18,301 nt of DNA from Campylobacterales bacterium (GCA_027038335.1 JALVWI010000032.1:1-18301); one strand, 5' to 3'; shown: positions 1 through 7,615, numbered from the stretch's first letter. Translations and numbers: made by a program. The notes: generated from the sequence alone by a model not told the origin.

Positions 1-126
1 AATGAAACCCGTAGAAATATATACTAAATCATTAAAAAGTAATAAGAGGGTTTCTCTCGCCAAAGGCGTAGCTTTAGTGAGAGGAATTTATTTGGGAACT
101 TGTTTCCAAATAAAGGAGACAGTTAA
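1..126 (+). other. Region upstream of lepB: no confident gene, two hairpins
   Basis: No protein is recognised here. Frame 2 is open from the window edge (ATG at 2) to a TGA at 128-130 that overlaps the lepB start, but its translation matches nothing I know and it runs through both hairpins. From gene order in related bacteria the tail of folD would be expected to the left; whether any of it lies in the window cannot be decided. The stretch from 51 to 114 is dominated by inverted repeats, described separately. A ribosome binding site, aaaggag, lies at 112-118 before the lepB ATG. Confidence 0.4.
51..114 (+). repeat. Tandem hairpins in the lepB leader
   Basis: Hairpin 1 pairs CTCTC (54-58) with GAGAG (79-83) and holds an inner GCC/GGC stem with an AAA loop (59-67). 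Hairpin 2 pairs TTTATTTGGGAA (87-98) with TTTCCAAATAAA (103-114), 12 pairs including one G-U, closed by a CTTG tetraloop. The right arm of hairpin 2 runs into the A-rich start of the lepB ribosome binding site, so the fold could affect translation of lepB. The TCTC tract at 53-58 could instead pair with GAGA at 116-119 in the binding site. There is no following T tract, so this is not a standard terminator. A dispersed genomic repeat is an alternative explanation. Confidence 0.6.
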
Positions 127-978
127 ATGAAACAAAAATTAAAAAAATTATACGATTTTTCAAACAGTTGGACAGGTACGATTATCATCGTACTTCTTGT
201 TATATTTTTTATCGCTCAAGCATTTGTGATCCCAAGCGGTTCAATGAAAAGAACCCTTTTGATAGGTGATCACCTCTTTGTAAAAAAGTTTGCCTATGGA
301 GTTCCTGTACCTCATATACCTTGGCTTGAATGGCCTGTACTTCCAGACTTTAGAGGTGATGGACATATTATAGAGGGAGATAAACCAAAAAGAGGTGATA
401 TAGTTGTCTTTAGATACCCTAAAAATATCAAAGTACACTATGTCAAAAGATGTGTTGCTCTTGGTGGAGATGAGATACTTTTTCAAGAAAAAAAGCTCTA
501 TATTCACTTTAGAGAAGGTGATAAATGGATAAAAGCACACTACCCTACCAATAGAATTTATAAAATAGTTGGTAAACTTTGGGTGTTAAATCCATACATG
601 CTAAAATATCCCGGCATCCAATATGATAAGAATGTCAACCTTTTTAGAGAAATGATTTTGTATATGAGTGCGGGACAACTTGCGATGCAGCCTATGATGA
701 TAAACTCTTTACCAAAATATAGTGATGATTTGCCTTTAAATGCTTTTTATTTTAAAGTACCTAAAGGTAGATATTTTATGATGGGAGACAATAGAGACCA
801 TAGTAATGATAGTAGGTTTTGGGGAAGTGTTCCATATCGTGATATAGTAGGAAAACCATGGTTTGTTTACTTCAGTTGGGATAAAAACTATAAAATCAGA
901 TGGGATAGAATAGGACGAAGTATAAATGAACTACAACTTCATAAAAAATATATAGATAAAAGTGTGAGTCTAAAATGA
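127..978 (+). CDS. lepB: Signal peptidase I
   Basis: Type I signal peptidase (family S26), which removes signal peptides from secreted proteins on the periplasmic face of the inner membrane. At 283 aa it has the expected size. One N-terminal membrane segment covers about residues 17-36. It is followed at once by the box B motif IPSGSM, with Ser39 the expected nucleophile. The general base is Lys107 in HYVKRCVALGGD, preceded by RGDIVVFRYP. The C-terminal box E motif is GDNRDHSNDSRFWG. The ATG at 127 has the binding site AAAGGAG at 112-118. The stop overlaps the start of the next gene (ATGA). The exported Nap proteins encoded in this window include likely clients, but that link is only inferred. 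Confidence 0.96.
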   Translation: MKQKLKKLYDFSNSWTGTIIIVLLVIFFIAQAFVIPSGSMKRTLLIGDHLFVKKFAYGVPVPHIPWLEWPVLPDFRGDGHIIEGDKPKRGDIVVFRYPKNIKVHYVKRCVALGGDEILFQEKKLYIHFREGDKWIKAHYPTNRIYKIVGKLWVLNPYMLKYPGIQYDKNVNLFREMILYMSAGQLAMQPMMINSLPKYSDDLPLNAFYFKVPKGRYFMMGDNRDHSNDSRFWGSVPYRDIVGKPWFVYFSWDKNYKIRWDRIGRSINELQLHKKYIDKSVSLK

Positions 979-1610
979 ATAATACAAATTATAGTGAAAT
1001 CATAGCAGAAATTTTAGCACTTATGATAGCCATCATAGGCCATGAGATCATGCATGGGCTTGTTGCTTATAAATATGGTGATAATACAGCTAAAAATGCT
1101 GGAAGACTTAGCATAAACCCCATAGTGCATATAGATCTTATAGGTACTATTATCTTGCCGGCATTTTTATATTTTAGCGGTGCTCCTTTTATGTTTGGAT
1201 GGGCAAAACCTGTACCTATAGATATAAGAACTGTTTTAAGAAACGGTGGTTACGCAGGAGCTATTGCAGTAAGCTTGGCAGGCATTACTTACAACTTCTT
1301 TTTAGCCATTGTAGCTTCTTTTATATTTCCATATTTTAATGTAGCCGGCTCTTTTATAGGGTATCTTTTATATATGCTAGTTGTTTATAATGTAGTTCTA
1401 GGAGTATTTAACCTATACCCTATTCCTCCGCTTGATGGAGCACATGCACTAGAATATTTTGCAAAAATTATAAAAGCTGATCGTGTTGCTAATTTTTTAG
1501 ATAGGATTGAAAGATATGGAATGATCATACTTATCATTTTTATAGCAACACCTTTGGCAAATTGGTTTTTTTATCCGGCTCAATACATTATAAGTATATT
1601 ATTAAAGTAA
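975..1610 (+). CDS. Site-2-protease-like M50 family membrane metalloprotease
   Basis: A 211-aa, very hydrophobic protein of the M50 (site-2 protease) family. The zinc motif HEIMH lies at residues 23-27 (His23, Glu24, His27), and the third metal site is in NLYPIPPLDGAH near residues 146-157, matching the NPDG-type motif. The residues around and between these motifs form several membrane segments. No PDZ domain is present, so this is the short M50 type rather than classical RseP; its substrate cannot be read from the sequence. It begins within the lepB stop codon (ATGA overlap), so the two are probably co-translated. Gene order with lepB is shared with Helicobacter as far as I recall. Confidence 0.9.
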   Translation: MNNTNYSEIIAEILALMIAIIGHEIMHGLVAYKYGDNTAKNAGRLSINPIVHIDLIGTIILPAFLYFSGAPFMFGWAKPVPIDIRTVLRNGGYAGAIAVSLAGITYNFFLAIVASFIFPYFNVAGSFIGYLLYMLVVYNVVLGVFNLYPIPPLDGAHALEYFAKIIKADRVANFLDRIERYGMIILIIFIATPLANWFFYPAQYIISILLK

Positions 1611-1614
1611 AATT

Positions 1615-1623
1615 TGGTATAAT
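1615..1623 (+). promoter_or_regulatory. Extended -10 promoter before rpiB
   Basis: TGGTATAAT at 1615-1623 is a perfect TGn-extended -10 element (TATAAT at 1618-1623), five bases after the M50 protease stop. Transcription would start near 1630, next to the left edge (1631) of the structured element. No clear -35 was sought or needed; Campylobacterota promoters often lack one. The start site is inferred from spacing only. Confidence 0.6.
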
Positions 1624-1630
1624 TAAGAGT

Positions 1631-1762
1631 TTAAGCTTTACTCCGGTTTTTACCTCATTCTCAAAAATTGCATCCTTGCAATTTCTCCGAGGCTTCCGGC
1701 TATTTTTGCATCATGCAAAAATGGACGCCTACAGAACCGGTAAAAAATGAAGTAAAACTTAA
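1631..1762 (+). ncRNA. Three-armed structured leader or repeat element upstream of rpiB
   Basis: A 132-nt inverted-repeat element fills the gap between the M50 gene and rpiB. The outer stem pairs 1631-1654 with 1739-1762 (21 of 24 positions, one G-U). Inside are two hairpins. One pairs 1665-1672 with 1677-1684 (8 perfect pairs, TCCT loop). The other pairs 1690-1697 with 1723-1730 (7 of 8) and then 1702-1710 with 1714-1722 (9 perfect pairs, TCA loop). This is a three-way-junction fold. With the -10 box at 1618-1623, the element would begin at the first transcribed bases. It matches no riboswitch I can name. It could be a leader RNA of rpiB, a free RNA, or one copy of a dispersed palindromic repeat. 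Confidence 0.6.
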
Positions 1763-1788
1763 TATTTATACACAGAAAAAGGATAGAT

Positions 1789-2220
1789 TTGAAATTTTAT
1801 ATAGCTTGTGATCACGCAGGGTTTAACATAAAAGATAAAGTCAAAGAGATAGTTGAAAGTTTAGGTCATGAAATTATTGATCTTGGAACAAACTCAAACC
1901 AAAGAGTTGATTATCCAGACTTTGCACACAAACTAAGTCTTGAAGTTTTAAAAGATGAGGGAAGTTACGGCATCTTGATATGTGGAACAGGCATAGGTAT
2001 GAGTTTAGCTGCCAATAAACACAAAGGCATAAGAGCCGCTTTATGCCATGATGCTTATACAGCTAAAATGGCAAGAGCTCATAACGATGCTAATGTTTTA
2101 TGCTTTGGAGAGAGAGTAGTAGGTCTTGGTGTAGCAGAGTCTATCATAGAATCATGGTGCGATACCTCATTTGAAGGCGGTCGCCATGCAAATAGAGTAA
2201 AAAAGATAGAAATAGAGTAA
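1789..2220 (+). CDS. rpiB: Ribose-5-phosphate isomerase B
   Basis: Interconverts ribulose 5-phosphate and ribose 5-phosphate in the pentose phosphate pathway; RpiB/LacAB family, 143 aa, normal length. The N-terminal CDHAGF loop (residues 7-12), the ICGTGIGMS loop with the catalytic Cys65, and His98 in the ARAHNDANVLCFGERV segment all match the family. The start is TTG at 1789, with an AAAAAGGA binding site at 1776-1783; no better ATG lies upstream in frame. The stop TAA shares its last base with the ATG of the next gene. Ribose 5-phosphate is the precursor of PRPP used by Apt two genes downstream, a sensible metabolic grouping. Confidence 0.94.
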   Translation: MKFYIACDHAGFNIKDKVKEIVESLGHEIIDLGTNSNQRVDYPDFAHKLSLEVLKDEGSYGILICGTGIGMSLAANKHKGIRAALCHDAYTAKMARAHNDANVLCFGERVVGLGVAESIIESWCDTSFEGGRHANRVKKIEIE

Positions 2221-2552
2221 TGATAGCAACTTGGTTTGTTTACACGGTTCTTGTATGTATAGCTCTTTATCTTATGGTAATGATGTTTTACTACCGTTCG
2301 CTTTATAAAAGAGAGCAAAAAATGACACAAATTACAAAAAATACATTAAATGATGCTGAGATAGTTGTTAGAAAATATCAGGTACAGCTACAAAGGGCAC
2401 TTGGCAATATAGATATACTAAGTGATGAATTAAATAAAGTAAAAAATGATATAAAATCACTCAGACAAAGAAATGCACAGACAAGAATAGAAAATGACAA
2501 ATTAAGAGATAAGATAAAAGAACTTCAAGGTAAAATAGAAGCCTTGCTTTAG
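2220..2552 (+). CDS. Conserved-position membrane-anchored coiled-coil protein, unknown function
   Basis: I do not recognise a named family. The 110-aa product has one N-terminal membrane segment (about residues 5-25, ending in MMFYYRSLYKR) and then a highly charged, lysine- and glutamate-rich stretch (residues 30-110) that reads as a continuous coiled coil. The likely topology is a short periplasmic or membrane N-terminus with a cytoplasmic helix, given the positive residues after the membrane segment. The ATG overlaps the rpiB stop by one base (TAATG), so it is translationally coupled. A small hypothetical gene occupies the same place between rpiB and apt in Helicobacter as I remember it. 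The overall form resembles small division or scaffold proteins, but there is no motif to support that. Confidence 0.8.
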   Translation: MIATWFVYTVLVCIALYLMVMMFYYRSLYKREQKMTQITKNTLNDAEIVVRKYQVQLQRALGNIDILSDELNKVKNDIKSLRQRNAQTRIENDKLRDKIKELQGKIEALL

Positions 2553-2562
2553 GAGGGGAGAT

Positions 2563-2655
2563 ATGGATGCAGCTACTATATCATATATAGCTTTCGGTTT
2601 AGTTATAGTGTTATTCGGTGCGATGAAATTTTTTATGTTTAGGGGAGATAAATGA
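2563..2655 (+). CDS. Predicted 30-aa single-pass membrane peptide
   Basis: A short gene that standard length cut-offs would miss. ATG at 2563 is preceded by a very strong binding site, AGGAGGGGAG at 2551-2560, and the frame runs 30 codons to TGA at 2653-2655. That stop overlaps the apt ATG at 2652 as ATGA. The peptide starts MDAATISYIAFGLVIVLFGA and ends in a basic tail (MKFFMFRGDK): one hydrophobic helix, then positive charge, so a C-in orientation is likely. The preceding gene stops at 2552, so the peptide fills the whole gap to apt. The role is unknown; it may be a small membrane partner of the coiled-coil protein before it, or simply couple translation into apt. Confidence 0.7.
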   Translation: MDAATISYIAFGLVIVLFGAMKFFMFRGDK

Positions 2656-3206
2656 ACTTATTAAACAGTAAGGAAAAAAAGTATCTTTTGGATAAAATAA
2701 GAGATGTAAAAGATTTTCCAAAACCGGGGATTGTTTTCAAGGATATTACAACTTTACTTAAAGACAAAGATGCATTCAATTTTTTAATAGAACATTTATA
2801 TAACTACTATAAAGATAGGGATATTGACTATGTTGCCGGCATAGAAAGTAGAGGTTTTATATTTGGTGCTGCTTTGGCAAATAGACTTAAATCAAGTTTT
2901 ACTCCTATAAGAAAAAAAGGTAAACTTCCATATACTACCATCTCAGAAAAATACGCTTTAGAGTATGGTTTTGATGAAATAGAGATACATATAGATGCCT
3001 TTAAAGGAGACAAATCCAATCCAAATGTTTTACTAATAGATGATCTTATAGCTACAGGCGGTACGGCAGAAGCTTCAATCAATCTCATCAATAAAGCTGG
3101 AGCTACTTGTTCGGATGCTTGTTTTATCATAGATCTTACTTTTTTAGAAGGTACAAAAAAATTGGATAAAAACTGTAAGATATATTCAGTTTTGGAGATA
3201 GCATAA
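2652..3206 (+). CDS. apt: Adenine phosphoribosyltransferase
   Basis: Purine salvage enzyme in the cytoplasm: adenine plus PRPP gives AMP and pyrophosphate. At 184 aa it is the size of E. coli Apt. The N-terminal segment KDFPKPGIVFKDITTLL (from residue 20) is characteristic of Apt, as is VAGIESRGFIFGAALA (61-76). The PRPP-binding loop VLLIDDLIATGGTA lies at residues 126-139. The start overlaps the stop of the 30-aa peptide gene (ATGA), and the TAA stop shares a base with the trpB ATG. The gene's own binding site, AGGGGAG at 2641-2647, lies inside the small upstream gene, which supports both starts. Confidence 0.95.
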   Translation: MNLLNSKEKKYLLDKIRDVKDFPKPGIVFKDITTLLKDKDAFNFLIEHLYNYYKDRDIDYVAGIESRGFIFGAALANRLKSSFTPIRKKGKLPYTTISEKYALEYGFDEIEIHIDAFKGDKSNPNVLLIDDLIATGGTAEASINLINKAGATCSDACFIIDLTFLEGTKKLDKNCKIYSVLEIA

Positions 3207-4411
3207 TGTATATACCAAAACCTTCTACATTTGACCCCGATGATAATGGACATTTTGGAAAGTTTGGAGGTAGATTTGTACCTGAAACATTGATGCCTAT
3301 ACTTTTGGAATTGAATGGCTTATATAAAGAGCTACGATTTGACAAAGAGTTTTGGAGTGAAGTAAATGCTTACCTAAAAGATTATGTAGGTCGTCCTTCA
3401 CCTTTAACATTTGCTGAAAACTTAAGCAATGAAATCGGAGCAAAAATATATCTAAAAAGAGAAGATTTAAACCACACAGGAGCTCATAAAGTAAATAGTG
3501 TTATCGCTCAAGGTCTGATCGCTAAAAAAATGGGTAAAAAAAGAGTTATAGCTGAAACGGGAGCCGGTCAACACGGCGTAGCAACCGCTACCATAGCGGC
3601 ACTATTGGGACTTGAATGTGAAATATTTATGGGTGAAAAAGATGTACACAGACAAGAACTTAATGTCTTTAGAATGAAACTTTTGGGAGCAAAAGTACAC
3701 TCTGTAAAAAGTGGTAGCAGAACATTAAAAGATGCTATGAATGATGCTATAAGATACTGGGTAACAAATGCAAGAGATACATTTTATATCATAGGAACCG
3801 TTGCAGGTCCTCATCCCTACCCTCTTATGGTTAGAGACTTTCAGTCCATCATAGGCTATGAAGCAAAAGCCCAGATATTGAGCAAAGAGCATAGCTTACC
3901 GGATTTTGTTATAGCTTGTATAGGCGGTGGAAGTAATGCAATGGGTATATTTAACCACTTTCTTATGGAGGACGGTGTTAAATGTATCGGTATAGAAGCC
4001 GGTGGTAAAGGAATAGATACAAACCGACACGGAGCATCTTTACTAAAAGGAAGCCCCGGTGTTTTACACGGACAACTTAGTTATCTCTTACAAGATGAAG
4101 ACGGACAAATTCAAGAGGCTTACTCTATTTCAGCCGGATTGGATTATCCGGGTATCGGACCTGAGCATGCCTTTTTAAAAGAGCTTGGAGAAGTTGAGTA
4201 TGACAATATAACAGACAAAGAAGCACTTGATGCTTTTGTATGGCTTTCTCAAAAAGAAGGTATCATTCCTGCCTTTGAGAGTTCACATGCCATAGCATAT
4301 CTCAAAAAAATGCCAAAAGAAAGACTTGAAAATTCTCTTGTTGTTATAAATGTTTCAGGTAGAGGAGATAAGGACATGATACAAGCTAAAGAGATTTTAC
4401 ATTTTGACTAA
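3206..4411 (+). CDS. trpB: Tryptophan synthase beta chain
   Basis: PLP enzyme that condenses indole with serine as the last step of tryptophan synthesis, normally in an alpha2-beta2 complex with TrpA. At 401 aa it has the usual TrpB1 length. The PLP lysine is Lys95 in NHTGAHKVN, and the catalytic glutamate is Glu117 in AETGAGQHG. The phosphate-binding glycine loop GGGSNA is at residues 240-245. The N-terminus (GHFGKFGGRFVPETL) is typical. The start overlaps the apt stop (TAATG). No trpA or other trp gene lies nearby, so this copy is detached from a trp operon. A second trpB elsewhere in the genome cannot be excluded. Confidence 0.96.
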   Translation: MYIPKPSTFDPDDNGHFGKFGGRFVPETLMPILLELNGLYKELRFDKEFWSEVNAYLKDYVGRPSPLTFAENLSNEIGAKIYLKREDLNHTGAHKVNSVIAQGLIAKKMGKKRVIAETGAGQHGVATATIAALLGLECEIFMGEKDVHRQELNVFRMKLLGAKVHSVKSGSRTLKDAMNDAIRYWVTNARDTFYIIGTVAGPHPYPLMVRDFQSIIGYEAKAQILSKEHSLPDFVIACIGGGSNAMGIFNHFLMEDGVKCIGIEAGGKGIDTNRHGASLLKGSPGVLHGQLSYLLQDEDGQIQEAYSISAGLDYPGIGPEHAFLKELGEVEYDNITDKEALDAFVWLSQKEGIIPAFESSHAIAYLKKMPKERLENSLVVINVSGRGDKDMIQAKEILHFD

Positions 4412-4445
4412 TAGATAATAATCATATAAATAATCAAGGATTTTT

Positions 4446-5006
4446 TTGGAACAAATATTTTTACATTGGCTTATTGAGTATGGATATATCATACTTTTTA
4501 TATGGAGTATAGCAGAAGGTGAAACCGGTCTTGTGATGGCTGGAGTTTTGTCCCATACGGGTGATATGGATCTTACCACTTCTATCATTGTAGCAGGACT
4601 TGGCGGTTTTACAGGAGATCAAATATATTTTTATATAGGAAGGTACAACAAAAAGTATATTCATAAACTTTTTAAAACTCAAAGACGAAAATTTGCTCTT
4701 GCAAATATACTTTTAAACAAATATGGATGGATAGTTGTTTTTATCCAAAGATATCTATATGGTCTTAGGACAGTTTTGCCTATGTTTATAGGAACCACAA
4801 GATATAGTGGAAAGAAGTTTGCTATCATAAACTTGATAGCAGCTATGATATGGGCAACAATAACTATATCTTTAGCGTATATTTTTGGAGAACAAATCAT
4901 CCAAGTACTACATCTTGCAAAAAGATATTGGTACATCACTCTTCCTTCGGGTATATTCATCGCGGGTGGAGTATGGTACTATTTTCATAAAACTACACAA
5001 AAATAA
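4446..5006 (+). CDS. DedA-family inner-membrane protein
   Basis: 186-aa integral membrane protein of the DedA (SNARE-associated/VTT) family, whose members are implicated in lipid flipping and membrane homeostasis. The N-terminal acidic motif AEGETGLVMAG (residues 23-33), the GDQIYFYIGRY motif (57-67) and the conserved arginines of QRYLYGLRTVLPMFIG (101-116; Arg102 and Arg108) fit the family, as do the hydrophobic segments around them. The start is TTG at 4446 after the binding site AAGGA (4436-4440); no in-frame ATG fits better. The gap to trpB is 34 bases and to pepA only a few. Its substrate is not known from sequence. Confidence 0.9.
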   Translation: MEQIFLHWLIEYGYIILFIWSIAEGETGLVMAGVLSHTGDMDLTTSIIVAGLGGFTGDQIYFYIGRYNKKYIHKLFKTQRRKFALANILLNKYGWIVVFIQRYLYGLRTVLPMFIGTTRYSGKKFAIINLIAAMIWATITISLAYIFGEQIIQVLHLAKRYWYITLPSGIFIAGGVWYYFHKTTQK

Positions 5007-5017
5007 AAGGAATGATG

Positions 5018-6499
5018 ATGAAGATCGAAGTGATAGACAAACCTATTGACAATATAAAAGCTGAGTGTGAAATAATTTTAGTGGTAAATAAAGAGTTAAA
5101 TCATAAATGGATAAAAGATAAAGATAAGTTTAAAAAATTAGGCTTTAAAAGCGAAGAAGATGAGACACTCTTTTTACCTGAAGTTGATAGAGTTTATAGT
5201 GCTTGTTCATCTTTTGAGCCTGATGATATAAGAGTAGCTGTATCAAATGCCCTAAAATGTATCAAAAAAAGTAGTTATAAGAGTGCTAAAATGGGACTTT
5301 ATACAAAAAAATGCCCCCCTATCAATGCAAGAGCGTTAAGTGAGGGCATAGAACTAAGTAATTATAGTTTTGATAAATATAAAAGTAAAAAAGATAAAAT
5401 CCATTTAAAAACTATCAAAATTTCTACTGAAGATTATAATGGCAATAGTTACAATCTCAACTCAACAAAAAAGGCTATCAGCGAGGGTATCATTATAGCT
5501 GAAGCTACAAATAGAGCAAAAGATATAGTAAATACTACACCTTATGATATGACTCCTACTAAATTAGCCGAATATGCAAAAAATTTAGCTAAAAAATTAA
5601 AAAATGTAGAGTGTTTTATCGGTGATGAAAAATTTTTAAAAAAGGAAAAAATGGGAGCTTTTTTAGCTGTTGCAAAAGCTAGTGTCAATAAACCTAGACT
5701 TATAAAACTTAGTTATAAACCAAAAGATGCAAAGAAAAGATTTGTATTTGTCGGGAAAGGGTTGACTTATGATAGTGGAGGACTAAGCTTAAAGCCAAGT
5801 GATTACATGGTAACAATGAAATCAGATAAAAGTGGAGCTAGTGCAGCACTTCATATCATAAAAGCCGCAAGTGAGCTAAATCTTCCTTTTGAAGTTCATG
5901 CCATAATAGGAGCCGCAGAAAATATGATAGGAGGCAATGCCTATAAGCCTGATGATGTACTTGTTGCTAGAAACGGTAAAACCATAGAAGTTAGAAATAC
6001 TGATGCTGAAGGAAGACTTGTACTAGCTGATTGTTTAGACTTTGCTCAGGAGTTAAAGCCGGATTATTTAGTCGATTTAGCAACACTTACAGGAGCTTGT
6101 GTGGTAGCTCTTGGAGAATACACCACAGGTATCATGGGACATAGTAGTGAACTAAAGCATAGCATTTCATCTGCGGCTAAAAAGAGCGGTGAGCTTACCG
6201 GAATGCTTCCATTTAATAAATATCTAAAAAAGCTTTTAAAAAGCTCTATCGCTGATATATCCAATATAGCAAGTTCCAGATACGGCGGAGCGATTACGGC
6301 GGGATTGTTTTTGGATAATTTTATAAAAGATGAGTATAAAGATAAATGGCTTCACCTTGACATAGCCGGTCCCGCATTTGTAGAAAAAGAGTGGGGATAT
6401 AACCAAGCAGGAGCAAGTGGAGCAGGGGTTAGAATGTGTCTGTATTGGCTAAAAGATTTTGCATACAAAATAAATAATGTTCATAAAGAGGTAAAGTAA
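5018..6499 (+). CDS. pepA: Leucyl aminopeptidase (M17 family)
   Basis: Cytoplasmic dizinc/dimanganese aminopeptidase, acting in peptide turnover. Three ATGs occur in tandem at 5012, 5015 and 5018. The binding site AAAAGGA (5005-5011) sits too close to the first, so 5018 is chosen (493 aa). In this numbering all expected active-site residues are present: metal ligands Lys247, Asp252, Asp270, Asp329 and Glu331, with Lys259 and Arg333 for catalysis. The M17 signature NTDAEGRL covers residues 327-334. Spacing between these residues is the same as I recall for E. coli PepA. The N-terminal domain (about 1-150) is divergent, as is usual for the family. The stop shares a base with the ychF ATG. Confidence 0.95.
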   Translation: MKIEVIDKPIDNIKAECEIILVVNKELNHKWIKDKDKFKKLGFKSEEDETLFLPEVDRVYSACSSFEPDDIRVAVSNALKCIKKSSYKSAKMGLYTKKCPPINARALSEGIELSNYSFDKYKSKKDKIHLKTIKISTEDYNGNSYNLNSTKKAISEGIIIAEATNRAKDIVNTTPYDMTPTKLAEYAKNLAKKLKNVECFIGDEKFLKKEKMGAFLAVAKASVNKPRLIKLSYKPKDAKKRFVFVGKGLTYDSGGLSLKPSDYMVTMKSDKSGASAALHIIKAASELNLPFEVHAIIGAAENMIGGNAYKPDDVLVARNGKTIEVRNTDAEGRLVLADCLDFAQELKPDYLVDLATLTGACVVALGEYTTGIMGHSSELKHSISSAAKKSGELTGMLPFNKYLKKLLKSSIADISNIASSRYGGAITAGLFLDNFIKDEYKDKWLHLDIAGPAFVEKEWGYNQAGASGAGVRMCLYWLKDFAYKINNVHKEVK

Positions 6500-7599
6500 T
6501 GGGTGTAAGTGTAGGTATAGTAGGTCTTCCAAATGTCGGCAAATCAACAACTTTCAATGCTTTAACAAAAGCCCAAAATGCTGAGAGTGCAAATTATCCT
6601 TTTTGTACTATCGAACCGAATAAAGCTGTCGTACCGGTGCCTGATAATAGACTAAATGAGTTAGCTAAGATAGTCAATCCAAATAAGATACAATACTCCA
6701 CTATAGACTTTGTAGATATTGCGGGTCTTGTAAAGGGTGCTAGTAAGGGCGAAGGCTTAGGTAATAAATTTTTAAGCAATATAAGAGAAGTTGAAGTGAT
6801 ACTTCACATGGTAAGATGTTTTGATGATGAAAATATAACTCATGTGGAAAATAGTATCAACCCTTTAAGAGATATTGAGATCATAGAGAGTGAACTTATC
6901 TTTGCAGATATTGAACAACTTGAAAAGAAGATAGAAAAATTAACTAGACAAGCTAAAGCTGACAAAAAAGCTATAAAACCGCTTGAGTTATCTAAAGAGT
7001 TACTTGCTCACTTAAATGAGATAAAACCGGTAAGTAGTTTTTCAAAAAAAGATGATGAGGATTTTAAAGCTTTGGATAAAGAGCTTAGATTTTTATCCAA
7101 TAAAGATATTATTTATGGTGCAAATGTTGATGAGGACTCTTTGCTTGAAGATAATGAGTATGTAAAAGCGGTCAAAAAATATGCTAAAGAAGTAGGAGCG
7201 GATGTCATAAAACTTTGTGCCAAGATAGAAGAAGAGTTAGTAGGACTTGAAGATGACGAAGCTGAAGAATTTTTAAATGAGTTAGGTATCGAAGAATCCG
7301 GACTAAATAAGATCATAAGACTATCATTTGAAAAACTTGGACTTATTAGTTATTTTACCGCAGGCGTTGTTGAGGTAAGAGCATGGACGATAAAAAAAGG
7401 ATGGAAAGCACCGAAAGCTGCCTCAGTTATACATAATGACTTTGAAAAGGGTTTTATCAGAGCTGAAGTGATAAGTTATGAAGATTTTGTAGCTTTTAGT
7501 GGTGAAGCCGGAGCTAAAGAAGCAGGTAAAATGAGACTTGAAGGCAAAGATTATATCGTCCAAGATGGCGATGTTATGCATTTTAGGTTCAATGTATAA
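6499..7599 (+). CDS. ychF: Redox-regulated ATPase YchF (Obg-like)
   Basis: Universally conserved P-loop NTPase of the Obg/YchF group, ribosome-associated and generally ATP- rather than GTP-binding. At 366 aa it is full length. G1 is GLPNVGKST (residues 9-17), G3 is DIAGLVKGA (73-81), and the catalytic-histidine segment LHMVRCF holds His103. At the G4 position the sequence reads NVDE (209-212) instead of NKxD, consistent with ATP preference. A coiled-coil insert (about 128-200) and a C-terminal TGS domain (about 282-364, with WTIKKGWKAPKAASVIH) complete the fold. Translation is coupled to pepA through a TAATG overlap. It is the last gene of the rightward run and is followed by an inverted-repeat terminator. 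Confidence 0.96.
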   Translation: MGVSVGIVGLPNVGKSTTFNALTKAQNAESANYPFCTIEPNKAVVPVPDNRLNELAKIVNPNKIQYSTIDFVDIAGLVKGASKGEGLGNKFLSNIREVEVILHMVRCFDDENITHVENSINPLRDIEIIESELIFADIEQLEKKIEKLTRQAKADKKAIKPLELSKELLAHLNEIKPVSSFSKKDDEDFKALDKELRFLSNKDIIYGANVDEDSLLEDNEYVKAVKKYAKEVGADVIKLCAKIEEELVGLEDDEAEEFLNELGIEESGLNKIIRLSFEKLGLISYFTAGVVEVRAWTIKKGWKAPKAASVIHNDFEKGFIRAEVISYEDFVAFSGEAGAKEAGKMRLEGKDYIVQDGDVMHFRFNV

Positions 7600-7615
7600 T
7601 TTACAACAAAAATAG

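Noticed and set aside
2..130. An open frame of 42 codons ending at the lepB ATG
   Set aside because: It passes through both hairpins and matches no known protein. It may be open by chance or be the tail of an upstream gene, which cannot be decided from the window.
1562..1750. A 62-codon open frame across the rpiB leader
   Set aside because: It overlaps the end of the M50 gene, runs through the inverted repeats, has no convincing binding site, and its translation looks like read-through of structured DNA.
5012..5017. First two of three tandem ATGs of pepA
   Set aside because: AAAAGGA touches the first ATG; the third, at 5018, has workable spacing.
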